Source: Microbacterium suwonense
GTDB lineage: Bacteria > Actinomycetota > Actinomycetes > Actinomycetales > Microbacteriaceae
NCBI RefSeq assembly: GCF_030296555.1
Contig: NZ_AP027728.1
Location: 682,001 to 746,000, forward strand
DNA: 64,000 nt
Reading direction: 5' to 3'
Position 1 is the stretch's first letter. Each line of letters begins with the position of its first letter. Of the stretch, positions 26,682 to 35,387 are shown one piece after another. Below the pieces are notes generated by a model. That model was given only the letters and a program-made list of their open reading frames with translations. It searched no databases and had not been told where the DNA came from. The position numbers and the translations under genes were made by a program.

Positions 26682-28340
26682 TCAGCGTGCCGCGGCGCGA
26701 CCCGCCTGCCGGCCGGAGAACAGGCATCCGCCGAGGAACGTTCCCTCCAGCGCGCGATAGCCGTGCACGCCTCCTCCACCGAAACCGCTCGCCTCGCCGG
26801 CCGCGTACAGCCCGGGAACGGGCTGACCGTCGGCACCCAGAGCCCGCCCGTCGAGATCGGTCTGGATTCCGCCGAGAGACTTGCGGGTGAGCACGTGCAG
26901 CTTCACCGCGATCATCGGCCCAGCGGCGGGATCCTGCAGTCGGTGCGGAGGAGCGGTGCGGATCAGCTTGTCGCCCCGATAGGAGCGCATCGACCGCAGC
27001 ATCGAGATCTGCGCATCCTTGGTGAAGTCGTTGCCGATCTCGCGGTCGCGGGCCAGGACCTCCTGGCGCGCCTGATCGACGTTGAGCGCCTCACCGCCCG
27101 GCATCCGCTGCATCTGGCCGAGCAGGGTCTCCAGATCGTTCTCGACGATGAAATCCGCTCCCTCGTCCAGGAACGACTGCACCGGACCGGTCGGCCCCTT
27201 CGCCAGGCGCGACTTCAGCAGCAGACCGACGTCCTTGCCCGTCAGATCGGGGTTCTGCTCGCTGCCCGAGAGCGCGAACTCCTTCTCGACGATCTTCAGC
27301 GAGGTGATGAACCAGGAGTGATCGTGACCTGTCGTGCGCAGATGCGCGAGCGTGCCGAGCGTGTCGAACCCCGGGTACAGCGGCACCGGCAGGCGCCGGC
27401 CCGTGGCGTCCAGCCACAGCGACGACGGGCCGGGCAAGATACGGATGCCATGCTGCGGCCAGACCGGATCCCAGTTGGCGATGCCCTCGACGTAGTGCCA
27501 CATGCGGTCGCCGTTGATCAGCCGTGCGCCGGCTGCTTCGGACACCCCGTGCATGGAGCCGTCGACGTACGCCGGCACGCCGGTGAGCATGTGCTGCGGG
27601 GGAGTGCCCAGACGCTCGGGCCATGCCGCACGGACGAGGTCGTGGTTGCCGCCGATGCCCCCGGAGGCCACGATCGTGGCCTCCGCAGTGATCTCGAAGT
27701 CGCCTGCGACATCGCGTGACGAGCTGACCCCGCGGGGCGCGCTGCTGTCGGCCAGCACGTCTCCGCGCGCACCTGTCACCGCTCCGGCGTCGACGAGCAG
27801 TTCCGTGACCCGATGGCGCGGAAGTATGCGCACCCGGCCGTCCGCCGCACCGGCCTCCACCGCGGCGGCGAACGGCGCGACGATCCCGGGGCCGGTGCCC
27901 CAGGTGATGTGGAATCGCGGCACCGAGTTGCCCGGCCCGATCGCGCCGCTGCCGCCGCGCTCCGCCCAGCCCACCACGGGGAAGAAGCCGACGCCGCGCT
28001 GGCGCAGCCAGGCGCGCTTCTCGCCCGCAGCGAAGTCAAGGTAGGCCCGCGCCCAGCGGCGCGGCCATTCATCCTCCGGACGGTCGAAGCCGGCGTTGCC
28101 GAACCAGTCCTGCGTGGCCAGTTCGAGGGAGTCGCGGATGCCCATCCGGCGCTGCTCCGGGGAGTCGATCAGGAACAGGCCGCCGAAGGACCACCAGGCC
28201 TGACCGCCGAGGTTGGAGCGGGGCTCCTGATCGATGATCGTCACGCTGCGGCCGGCGTCCATGGCTTCGCAGGCGGCGACGAGGCCGGATAGGCCCCAGC
28301 CGATGATGAGCACGTCGGTCTGTGCGGTACGGACTGCCAT
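26682..28340 (-). CDS. FAD-binding dehydrogenase (KstD/fumarate-reductase-like flavoprotein)
   Basis: A 552-residue flavoprotein with an N-terminal Rossmann motif IIGWGLSGLVAACEA (12-26), GGQAWWSFGGLFL, an internal FAD-binding stretch VASGGIGGNHDLV and the C-terminal GLYAAGEASGFGGGGVHGY. Layout follows the succinate dehydrogenase/fumarate reductase flavoprotein and 3-ketosteroid dehydrogenase group, but no electron-transfer partner or steroid genes are near. Substrate unknown. ATG at 28340 with AAGGAG at 5 nt. Confidence 0.85.
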   Translation of the reverse strand: MAVRTAQTDVLIIGWGLSGLVAACEAMDAGRSVTIIDQEPRSNLGGQAWWSFGGLFLIDSPEQRRMGIRDSLELATQDWFGNAGFDRPEDEWPRRWARAYLDFAAGEKRAWLRQRGVGFFPVVGWAERGGSGAIGPGNSVPRFHITWGTGPGIVAPFAAAVEAGAADGRVRILPRHRVTELLVDAGAVTGARGDVLADSSAPRGVSSSRDVAGDFEITAEATIVASGGIGGNHDLVRAAWPERLGTPPQHMLTGVPAYVDGSMHGVSEAAGARLINGDRMWHYVEGIANWDPVWPQHGIRILPGPSSLWLDATGRRLPVPLYPGFDTLGTLAHLRTTGHDHSWFITSLKIVEKEFALSGSEQNPDLTGKDVGLLLKSRLAKGPTGPVQSFLDEGADFIVENDLETLLGQMQRMPGGEALNVDQARQEVLARDREIGNDFTKDAQISMLRSMRSYRGDKLIRTAPPHRLQDPAAGPMIAVKLHVLTRKSLGGIQTDLDGRALGADGQPVPGLYAAGEASGFGGGGVHGYRALEGTFLGGCLFSGRQAGRAAAR

Positions 28341-28379
28341 GGCGACTCCTTCGTCGACGAGGTGGTGGGTGCGGTGCTG

Positions 28380-28808
28380 CTATGAAGTGAGTCCGAGGTC
28401 GGGGCGGTGCTGCTGGGCGGGACCGACGCCAGGGGAGGGCTCGAAGGTATTGACCAGGGAATGGGCCGCGCGCTGAAGGTAGTCCCAGAAGGTCGCATCG
28501 TGCATCGGCGAGAGCTGAACATCGTCCAGAGCGGTGCGCATGTGCGTCAGCCAGCGGTCCCTGGCATCCGGGTTGACGTGGAAGGCCACGTGCCGCATCC
28601 GCAGCCGGGGATGTCCGCGACGCTCACTGTAGGTGGTCGGTCCGCCCCAGTACTGCTCCAGGAACATCGTCAGGCGATCCGCCGCCGGCCCGAGGTCTTC
28701 CTCCGGGTACATCGGCTTGAGCACCGGGTCGAGGGCCACCTCCTGGTAGAAGACCTCGACGAGCCGCCGAAACGTCTCATGGCCGCCGACCTCGTCGTAG
28801 AACGTCAT
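28380..28808 (-). CDS. glbO: Truncated haemoglobin, group II (GlbO-like)
   Basis: A 142-residue 2-over-2 globin that binds haem and O2 or NO. MTFYDEVGGHETFRRLVEVFY at the N-terminus, proximal His in LRMRHVAFHV, and the Trp at G8 in ARDRWLTHM mark group II (O-type). A Pro-rich tail of about 15 residues extends beyond the domain. Its ATG overlaps the mscS stop by 4 bp, so the two are co-translated. Confidence 0.9.
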   Translation of the reverse strand: MTFYDEVGGHETFRRLVEVFYQEVALDPVLKPMYPEEDLGPAADRLTMFLEQYWGGPTTYSERRGHPRLRMRHVAFHVNPDARDRWLTHMRTALDDVQLSPMHDATFWDYLQRAAHSLVNTFEPSPGVGPAQQHRPDLGLTS

Positions 28809-29869
28809 CTCGCGCCGCCTTCTTCGCCGTCGGATTTCTTGCGTCGCCAGACGCCGCGCTCGGCGACCGGCGGCACACCGGTGACCGGGTTCGGGCGGGT
28901 CTTGGGCGGGTTGGCGCCGCGCACCCGACGTGCACCCTCGAAGCCGGTGAGGTTCACCGATGCCAGCTGCGGAGTCACGATGTCCCTGGTGAGCATGGCA
29001 TCGCGCAGACGCCTGCGCAGCTCCTGAGACACGTCGTCCATCGCGAGCGCTCTCGTCTTCATGACCACGCGCACCACGAGCGCGTCGCCGTCGATCGTAC
29101 GCAGGCCCCACAGCTCGGGCTTCTCGATGATGCGGGTGCGCCACTTCGGGTCCTTGGCGAGGCTCTCGGCGGTCTCGAGCATGGTCTCCTCGACCAGGTC
29201 GAGGTCGGAGTCCGGTGCCACGCCGACATCGATGATCGCGCGCGCCCAGCCCTGAGACATGTTGCCGATGCGGGTCACCTCGCCGTTGCGCACGTACCAG
29301 AGCGTGCCGTTCACGTCGCGCACCTGCGTGATGCGCACGCTGACGTGCTCGACCACTCCCGAGGCAAGGCCGAGGTCGACCACGTCGCCGATGCCGATCT
29401 GATCCTCGGCCACCAGGAACAGGCCGTTCAGCACGTCCTTGACGATGTTCTGCGCACCGAAGCCGAGGCCCGCGCCGATCGCAGCGGTGAGCAGGGTCAG
29501 CGAGCTCAGCAGCGCGGGGGAGAGCACCCAGACGATGAGCAGCAGCGCCACCACCACGAGCATGACGTTGATGATGTTCTGCAGTATCGAGCCGAGCGTT
29601 CTGGTGCGCTGCACCAGGCGCATGTCGGCGAGCGGCGAGCGCTCCAGGGCCTGGGTGTCGTCGACGTTGGCCTTCGACTTGGCGGTGGCGACGATGCGCC
29701 GCACGATCCGGCGGATGACCAGCCGCAGCAGCAGCCCCAGCACGAACGCCGACGCGGCGATGATCGCGACCCAGAGCGCCTTCTCGCCGATCACCGTGAG
29801 CGTGTGCAGAATCGACGCCCAGGTGTCCGCAGGGGCGGCGGGATCGGTGGCGAGAGGCAGGAGCGGCAC
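28805..29869 (-). CDS. Small-conductance mechanosensitive channel, MscS family
   Basis: A 354-residue MscS-type channel. Three to four N-terminal helices precede the pore helix (LTAAIGAGLGFGAQNIVKDV, Ala/Gly packing as in TM3), followed by beta domain (DQIGIGDVVDLG, VRNGEVTRIGN) and a C-terminal basic tail (RRKKSDGEEGGAR). Releases osmolytes on hypo-osmotic shock. GTG at 29869 with TAGGAT 6 nt upstream. Operon with the globin gene. Confidence 0.92.
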   Translation of the reverse strand: MPLLPLATDPAAPADTWASILHTLTVIGEKALWVAIIAASAFVLGLLLRLVIRRIVRRIVATAKSKANVDDTQALERSPLADMRLVQRTRTLGSILQNIINVMLVVVALLLIVWVLSPALLSSLTLLTAAIGAGLGFGAQNIVKDVLNGLFLVAEDQIGIGDVVDLGLASGVVEHVSVRITQVRDVNGTLWYVRNGEVTRIGNMSQGWARAIIDVGVAPDSDLDLVEETMLETAESLAKDPKWRTRIIEKPELWGLRTIDGDALVVRVVMKTRALAMDDVSQELRRRLRDAMLTRDIVTPQLASVNLTGFEGARRVRGANPPKTRPNPVTGVPPVAERGVWRRKKSDGEEGGAR

Positions 29870-29875
29870 GTTCCG

Positions 29876-29881
29876 ATCCTA
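29876..29881 (-). promoter_or_regulatory. -10 box of mscS-glbO (TAGGAT)
   Basis: Minus-strand TAGGAT, 6 nt before the GTG at 29869. Confidence 0.5.
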
Positions 29882-29939
29882 CCGATCCGGCTTCACGGAA
29901 CGCTGGATGTGCGCGGAGCCGGGTCGGTCGTGGCCGGGC

Positions 29940-32510
29940 TCAATCCTCGGCGTCGCGGGACTGCGCGGTGAGCGCGCGCTCGACGTCGGCGAGGTTCTCG
30001 TGCACCAGCCTGCGCAGCGCCGGGGCGGCGTCCTTGTTCGCCGAGAGCCACGACCGGGTCGCATCGCGCAGCGCCACGTTCGCCAGCGGACGAGGGTACA
30101 GACCCACGATCAGATAGTCCGCGATCTGGTACGTGCGGTTCTCCCAGATCGGCACCAGCATGTCGAAGTACTTCTCGATGTAATCGCCGAGCACATCGAC
30201 GCCCGACGGATGCACGAAGCCGAGTGCCGTGGAGCGGACGATCGTGTTGGGTAGGTCGGCGTTGTCGATCAGCGACGACCAGGCGGCCTGCTTCGCCTCC
30301 ACCGTGGGCAGGGCAGCACGGGCCTGTGCGGCGAACTCCGCACCCTTGGCAGTGTTGTCACCGGCCAGTGCGGCGTCGATCGTCGCCGCATCCGTCGCTC
30401 CAGCGGCGGCCAGTCCGACCAGCAGCTGCCAGGACAGGTCGTCATCGATCTCGAGCCCCGGCAGCGTGTCCTCGCCTGCCCGCAGACGACCGACGATGCC
30501 GGCATGCTCTGGTGTCACCAGTGTGTTCGCGAACGCGGTCACCAGCTGCAGTTGCGTGTCGCTTCCCGACTCCGCCTGCTGCGCGAGCGCCCACAGCCCG
30601 TCGGCGACCTTCTCTCGCGTGGCGGCGCGCCGGTCAGGGGCGACATAGGTGGAGGCTGCCAGCAGCAGCTGGGAGAGCGTGGTGCGCACGGTGGTGGACT
30701 CGGTCTCGCGGCCGATGTTGCCGAGCACCAGGTCGATGTAATCGGATGCGGCGGTCTCGGCATCCCGGGTCTGGTCCCACGCGGCACCCCACACCAGCGA
30801 GCGTGCGAGCGGGTCGGTGATGTCGGCCAGGTGCGCGATGGCGGTCTCGAGCGATTGCTCGTCGAGCCGGATCTTGGCGTAGGCGAGATCCTTGTCGTTC
30901 AGCAGCACCATGTCGGGGCGGGGCAGGCCCTGCAGCTCCGGAATCTCCGTGCGATCGCCGTCGACGTCGACCTCGATGTCGTGCGTGCGCACCAGTGCGC
31001 CGTCCTGAAGGTTGTAGAAGCCGATTCCCAGACGGTGTGGACGGATGGTCGGATAGTCGGCGGGGGCGGTCTGCGTGACGGCGAAGCGGGTGATGACCCC
31101 CGCCGCATCCTCGACGATCACCGGGGCGAGGGTGTTGACGCCGGCCGTCTCGAGCCACTTCTTCGCCCAGCTGGTCAGTTCACGGCCGCTGGTCGCCTCG
31201 AGCTCGACGAGCAGGTCGCTCAGCTCGGTGTTCCCCCAGGCGTGCTTCTGGAAGTACCGCGCCACTCCGGCGAAGAAGGCGTCGATCCCGACCCAGGCGG
31301 CGAGCTGCTTGAGCACCGAGCCGCCCTTGGCGTACGTGATGCCGTCGAAATTGACCAGCACGTCCTGCAGGTCGTTGATCTCGGCGACGATCGGATGCGT
31401 GGAGGGCAGTTGATCCTGGCGGTACGCCCAGGTCTTCTCCATCGCGTTGAATGTGGTCCAGGCCTCGGTCCACTCGGTCGCCTCGGCGGTAGCGATCGTC
31501 GACGCCCACTCGGCAAACGACTCGTTCAGCCACAGGTCGTTCCACCACTTCATGGTGACCAGGTCGCCGAACCACATGTGCGCCAGCTCGTGCAGGATCG
31601 TGACGACGCGGCGCTCCTTGACCGCATCCGTCACCTTGCTGCGGAACACGTAGGTCTCGGTGAAGGTGACGGCGCCGGCGTTCTCCATTGCGCCGGCGTT
31701 GAACTCCGGCACGAACAGCTGGTCGTACTTCGCGAACGGATACGGCACGCCGAACTTGGACTCGTAATAGGCGAAGCCCTGGCGGGTCTTCTCGAAGATG
31801 TAGTCGGCGTCCAGATGCTGCCACAGACTCTTGCGGCCGTACACGCCCAGCGGGATGACCGTGCCCGAGGAGCTGGTGAGCTCCGAGAACGTCGACTCGT
31901 AGGGTCCTGCGATGAGCGCGGTGATGTACGAGGAGATGCGCGGAGTGGGCTCGAAGCCCCAGGTCGCGGTCTGCTGGCAGCCGGAGTCCGTGGAGGCGTC
32001 GTGCACGATCGGCTCGGGGGTCGGCGAGTTCGACACGACCTTCCACGCCGCGGGTGCGGTAACGGTGAACTGGAAGGTGGCCTTCAGGTCGGGCTGCTCG
32101 AACACGGCGAACATGCGGCGCGAGTCCGGCACCTCGAACTGCGAGTAAAGGTACACCTCGCCGTCGACCGGGTCGACGAAACGGTGCAGGCCCTCGCCGG
32201 TGTTGGTGTACAGGCAGTCCGCGTCGACGATCAGCACGTTCTCGGCCTGCAGCCCGTCCAGCGCGATCCGGGAGTCGGCGAATGCCTCGTGCGGGTCGAT
32301 CTGCTCGCCGTTGAGCGAGATCTCGCGCACTTCGCGGGCGATCAGGTCGATGAAGGTGAAGCTTCCGGGCGTCGCGGTGAATCGCACGACGCTGCGCGAT
32401 CCGAACACCTCCGCGCCCTTGGTGAGGTCGAGCGAGACCTGATAGGACTGCGTATCGATGACGGCACGGCGCTCCTGCGCTTCCGTACGGGTGAGGTTCT
32501 CTCCAGGCAC
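29940..32510 (-). CDS. pepN: Aminopeptidase N
   Basis: M1 zinc aminopeptidase of 856 residues, the usual size in actinobacteria. Exopeptidase motif GAMEN and zinc motif HELAHMWFGDLVTMKW followed by the third ligand in WLNESFAEW; a C-terminal ERAP1-like helical domain fills the last 300 residues. It releases N-terminal amino acids from peptides in the cytoplasm. GTG at 32510 (VPGENLTRTEAQERR) is preferred; a much longer in-frame extension runs across the hemH gene and is a shadow. Confidence 0.95.
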   Translation of the reverse strand: MPGENLTRTEAQERRAVIDTQSYQVSLDLTKGAEVFGSRSVVRFTATPGSFTFIDLIAREVREISLNGEQIDPHEAFADSRIALDGLQAENVLIVDADCLYTNTGEGLHRFVDPVDGEVYLYSQFEVPDSRRMFAVFEQPDLKATFQFTVTAPAAWKVVSNSPTPEPIVHDASTDSGCQQTATWGFEPTPRISSYITALIAGPYESTFSELTSSSGTVIPLGVYGRKSLWQHLDADYIFEKTRQGFAYYESKFGVPYPFAKYDQLFVPEFNAGAMENAGAVTFTETYVFRSKVTDAVKERRVVTILHELAHMWFGDLVTMKWWNDLWLNESFAEWASTIATAEATEWTEAWTTFNAMEKTWAYRQDQLPSTHPIVAEINDLQDVLVNFDGITYAKGGSVLKQLAAWVGIDAFFAGVARYFQKHAWGNTELSDLLVELEATSGRELTSWAKKWLETAGVNTLAPVIVEDAAGVITRFAVTQTAPADYPTIRPHRLGIGFYNLQDGALVRTHDIEVDVDGDRTEIPELQGLPRPDMVLLNDKDLAYAKIRLDEQSLETAIAHLADITDPLARSLVWGAAWDQTRDAETAASDYIDLVLGNIGRETESTTVRTTLSQLLLAASTYVAPDRRAATREKVADGLWALAQQAESGSDTQLQLVTAFANTLVTPEHAGIVGRLRAGEDTLPGLEIDDDLSWQLLVGLAAAGATDAATIDAALAGDNTAKGAEFAAQARAALPTVEAKQAAWSSLIDNADLPNTIVRSTALGFVHPSGVDVLGDYIEKYFDMLVPIWENRTYQIADYLIVGLYPRPLANVALRDATRSWLSANKDAAPALRRLVHENLADVERALTAQSRDAED

Positions 32511-32645
32511 AGCTGTTATCTCCCAGTGGTGAGGGGGCGTCGTCCTGCGTCGGCACGGCTGGCGCCGACGACAACCATGACAGCCTACGCCAGGCAACGT
32601 CGTGCGCGATGGTTTCCGCGCTGGCTCATAGCCTGCGGTGGCAGG

Positions 32646-33839
32646 ATGACGGCCGTGAGTGCTCTTGACACGGATGCCGTTCCGCACGCTTCTTCCGCAG
32701 CATCCGGAGGTGATCCGTTCATCGAACAGCCCGTCGCCTACGACGCGATCCTGCTGGCGGGCTTCGGCGGCCCGGAGGGCCAGGACGACGTCATCCCGTT
32801 CCTGCGCAACGTCACCCGGGGGCGGGGCATCCCCGATGAGCGCCTGGAGGAGGTCGCCCATCACTACCGCCATTTCGGCGGGGTGAGCCCGATCAACGGA
32901 CAGAACCGCGCGTTGAAGACCGCGCTGGAGGCCGAGCTGGCGGCACGGTCGATCGACCTGCCGGTGTACTGGGGCAACCGCAACTGGGCGCCCTACCTGG
33001 AGGATGCCGTCGCCGAGGCCGTCGCCCACGGCGATACGACGCTGCTCGCGTTCGCGACCAGCGCGTACAGCTCGTTCTCCAGCTGCCGGCAATACCGCGA
33101 GGACTTCGCGCGGGTGCTGGACGGCACCGAGTATGACGGCGTCGTGACGATCGACAAGATCCGTCCGTTCTACGACCACCCCGGGTTCGTGCAGTCGTTC
33201 GTCGCGGGCGTGCACGACGCAGTAGCGGAGATGCTCGCCGAGGGCGTTCCCGCGGATGCCGTGCAGGTGCTGTTCTCCACTCACAGCATTCCGGCGACGG
33301 ATGCCGTGCGCTCCGGCCCCCGCGACGTGGACTGGGGCGAGGGCGGCGCATACGCTGCGCAGCATCAGGCGGTATCGGCGTGGGTGATGGATCGCGTCGC
33401 GCAGCTGCTGCCGGAGGCGTCAGCCGTGCCGTGGCAGCTCGTGTACCAGTCCCGATCCGGACCCGCCACGCAGGCCTGGCTCGAACCCGACGTCTGCGAC
33501 GTCATCGGCGAGCTGGCCGCGCGTGGACGCCAGGCTGTCATCGTCGTACCGGTTGGATTCATGAGCGACCACATGGAGGTGCTCTGGGACCTGGACACCG
33601 AGGCGAAGGAGGCCGCCGAAGGTGCTGGTCTGCGTTTCGCGCGCACGCCCACCCCCGGTGTGTCGCCCTCGTTCGTCGCCGGGATCGTCGACCTCATCCA
33701 GGAGCGCCTGGAAGGGCGTCCGGCCGCCGATCGTGCGCATATCACGGACGTCGGCGGCGCCTTCGACGTCTGCCGTCCCGGATGCTGTGAGAACGTGCGT
33801 GCCGGGTTCAAGCGGGCCGCCGCGGGCATCGCTCCCTGA
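32646..33839 (+). CDS. hemH: Ferrochelatase (coproporphyrin ferrochelatase type)
   Basis: A 397-residue chelatase inserting Fe2+ into the porphyrin, in actinobacteria usually coproporphyrin III. Begins with a 30-residue variable segment, then AILLAGFGGPEG, NRNWAPYLEDA, the active-site His in FSTHSIPATD and a catalytic Glu region (WLEPDV). A Cys in SSFSSCRQY and three in DVCRPGCCENVRAG resemble the positions of the [2Fe-2S] ligands of actinobacterial ferrochelatases. ATG at 32646; a GTG at 32655 is an alternative. Divergent from pepN. Confidence 0.93.
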   Translation: MTAVSALDTDAVPHASSAASGGDPFIEQPVAYDAILLAGFGGPEGQDDVIPFLRNVTRGRGIPDERLEEVAHHYRHFGGVSPINGQNRALKTALEAELAARSIDLPVYWGNRNWAPYLEDAVAEAVAHGDTTLLAFATSAYSSFSSCRQYREDFARVLDGTEYDGVVTIDKIRPFYDHPGFVQSFVAGVHDAVAEMLAEGVPADAVQVLFSTHSIPATDAVRSGPRDVDWGEGGAYAAQHQAVSAWVMDRVAQLLPEASAVPWQLVYQSRSGPATQAWLEPDVCDVIGELAARGRQAVIVVPVGFMSDHMEVLWDLDTEAKEAAEGAGLRFARTPTPGVSPSFVAGIVDLIQERLEGRPAADRAHITDVGGAFDVCRPGCCENVRAGFKRAAAGIAP

Positions 33840-33873
33840 TGCGCACGCCCCGTTTCCGGGTCGCGGAGGCGAA

Positions 33874-33879
33874 TAAGAT
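33874..33879 (+). promoter_or_regulatory. -10 box of rpiB (TAAGAT)
   Basis: TAAGAT, 7 nt before the ATG at 33887. Confidence 0.45.
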
Positions 33880-33886
33880 GGGCGCC

Positions 33887-34372
33887 ATGCGCATCCACAT
33901 CGCCACCGATCATGCCGGCCTCGACTTCTCCACCAGGCTGCGGGAGCACCTGCGTGCCGCAGGACACGACGTCGTCGACCACGGCCCGGTGCAGTACGAC
34001 GCGCTGGACGACTACCCGTCGTTCTGCATCCGCGCTGCTCAGGCCGTCGTCGCCGACCAGGCTGCCGGAGTCGAGGCGCTCGGAGTCGTGTTCGGAGGCT
34101 CGGGCAACGGCGAGCAGATCGCGGCCAACAAGGTCGCCGGCATCCGCGCAGCCCTGGTCTGGAACGCCTCGACGGCCGAACTCGCTCGGGAGCACAACGA
34201 CGCCAATGTGATCTCCATCGGAGCCCGCCAGCACAGCTTCGACGAGGTGACCTCGCTGATCGACACGTTCATCGCCACGCCGTTCTCGAATGATGAGCGC
34301 CACGTGCGCCGGATCGGACAGATCGCCGATTTCGAGCGCGACGGCTCGCTGCTTCCGGATCCTCGCGCCTGA
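33887..34372 (+). CDS. rpiB: Ribose-5-phosphate isomerase B
   Basis: A 161-residue RpiB/LacAB-type isomerase interconverting ribose-5-P and ribulose-5-P. Motifs DHAGLDFS, conserved GGSGNGEQIAANK with the anion-binding loop, and ALVWNASTAELAREHNDANV. The family starts MRIHIATDHAG, which fits the ATG at 33887 with TAAGAT 7 nt upstream; an ATG at 33878 has GGAGG at 8 nt and would add three residues. The stop is 1 bp from the next gene. Confidence 0.93.
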   Translation: MRIHIATDHAGLDFSTRLREHLRAAGHDVVDHGPVQYDALDDYPSFCIRAAQAVVADQAAGVEALGVVFGGSGNGEQIAANKVAGIRAALVWNASTAELAREHNDANVISIGARQHSFDEVTSLIDTFIATPFSNDERHVRRIGQIADFERDGSLLPDPRA

Positions 34373-34373
34373 G

Positions 34374-35387
34374 ATGCCCGAGGGTCACTCCGTCCACCGC
34401 ATTGCACGGCAGTTCACTCGCAACTTCGTCCAACGGCAGGTGAGCGCCTCCAGTCCGCAGGGCAGATTCGCGGAGGGTGCCGCCGTGCTCGATGGGCGCG
34501 AGATGCAGCAGGGCATGGCGGTCGGCAAACAGATGTTCCTGGAGTTCGAGGGGGAGCTCTGGCTGCGGGTTCACCTCGGGCTGTACGGTGCGTGGGATTT
34601 CGCCGGCGAGATTCTCGTCGACCCGACGATCGCCTCGGCCAACGGCCGGATGGGGCAGACCAATCAGCGGGGGACGGAGCTGGGCGGCGACGGTCTCGGA
34701 GAACCGATCCTCGATGACGCAGGAGAGAACTCGCTGACATCGATCGGAGCGCCCCGGCGTACTCGCGTGCACGTGCGGATGTCGGAGCAGACCCGCGGGC
34801 TCGCCGACGAGGGCGAGGAGTGGCCGCCGCCCGTGGTCGGACAGGTGCGGCTGCGTCTGCTCACCGACTCGACCTGCGCCGACCTACGCGGACCGACCGC
34901 GTGCGCGCTGCAGACGCCCGATGAGATGCTCGCCACCCTCGCCAAGCTCGGTCCCGACCCGCTGGTGGGCGATCCTGCCGAGGGCGAGGAGAGGTTCGTG
35001 CGCACGGTGCGCCGCAAACCGACGCCCATCGCGCTGCTGCTGATGGACCAGACCGTCGTCAGCGGCATCGGCAACGTCTACCGTGCCGAGATGCTGTTCC
35101 GCGCTCGGCTGGAGCCGCACACGCCCGGCCGGGACGTGCCGGAGGAGGTCGTGCGCGAACTGTGGCGGGACTGGGTCCGGCTGCTGGCGATCGGCGTCGA
35201 GACCGGTCAGATGATGACCATGGACGGGCTCACGCCCGACCAGTACCGTGCGGCGATGGCGAGCCGCGACGACCGGCACTGGGTGTACCACCGCGCCGGG
35301 CTGCCGTGCCGGGTATGCGGCACCGAGATCGCTCTGGAGGAGATCGGCGCGCGCAAGCTGTACTGGTGTCCGTCGTGCCAGCGCTGA
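34374..35387 (+). CDS. Fpg/Nei-family DNA glycosylase/AP lyase
   Basis: A 337-residue base-excision repair enzyme. The N-terminus MPEGHSVHRIARQF supplies the catalytic Pro2 and Glu3 (Nei-like). The helix-two-turn-helix contains the TVVSGIGNVYRAEMLF motif, and the zinc finger CRVCGTEIALEE to WCPSCQR is intact. It is longer than typical Nei by roughly 50-60 residues because of an insert around residues 80-150. It removes oxidised pyrimidines or related lesions. Two bases after the rpiB stop, so co-transcribed. Confidence 0.9.
   Translation: MPEGHSVHRIARQFTRNFVQRQVSASSPQGRFAEGAAVLDGREMQQGMAVGKQMFLEFEGELWLRVHLGLYGAWDFAGEILVDPTIASANGRMGQTNQRGTELGGDGLGEPILDDAGENSLTSIGAPRRTRVHVRMSEQTRGLADEGEEWPPPVVGQVRLRLLTDSTCADLRGPTACALQTPDEMLATLAKLGPDPLVGDPAEGEERFVRTVRRKPTPIALLLMDQTVVSGIGNVYRAEMLFRARLEPHTPGRDVPEEVVRELWRDWVRLLAIGVETGQMMTMDGLTPDQYRAAMASRDDRHWVYHRAGLPCRVCGTEIALEEIGARKLYWCPSCQR

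Noticed and set aside
30504..33839. Very long open frames opposite or ahead of real genes, for example 1111 codons here, 1183 codons at 56010-59561 and 669 codons at 22469-24478
   Set aside because: They lie over recognised genes in other frames, have Arg/Gly/His-rich composition and no domain motifs. In GC-rich DNA such shadows are expected; only the parts matching hemH and ppgK are real.
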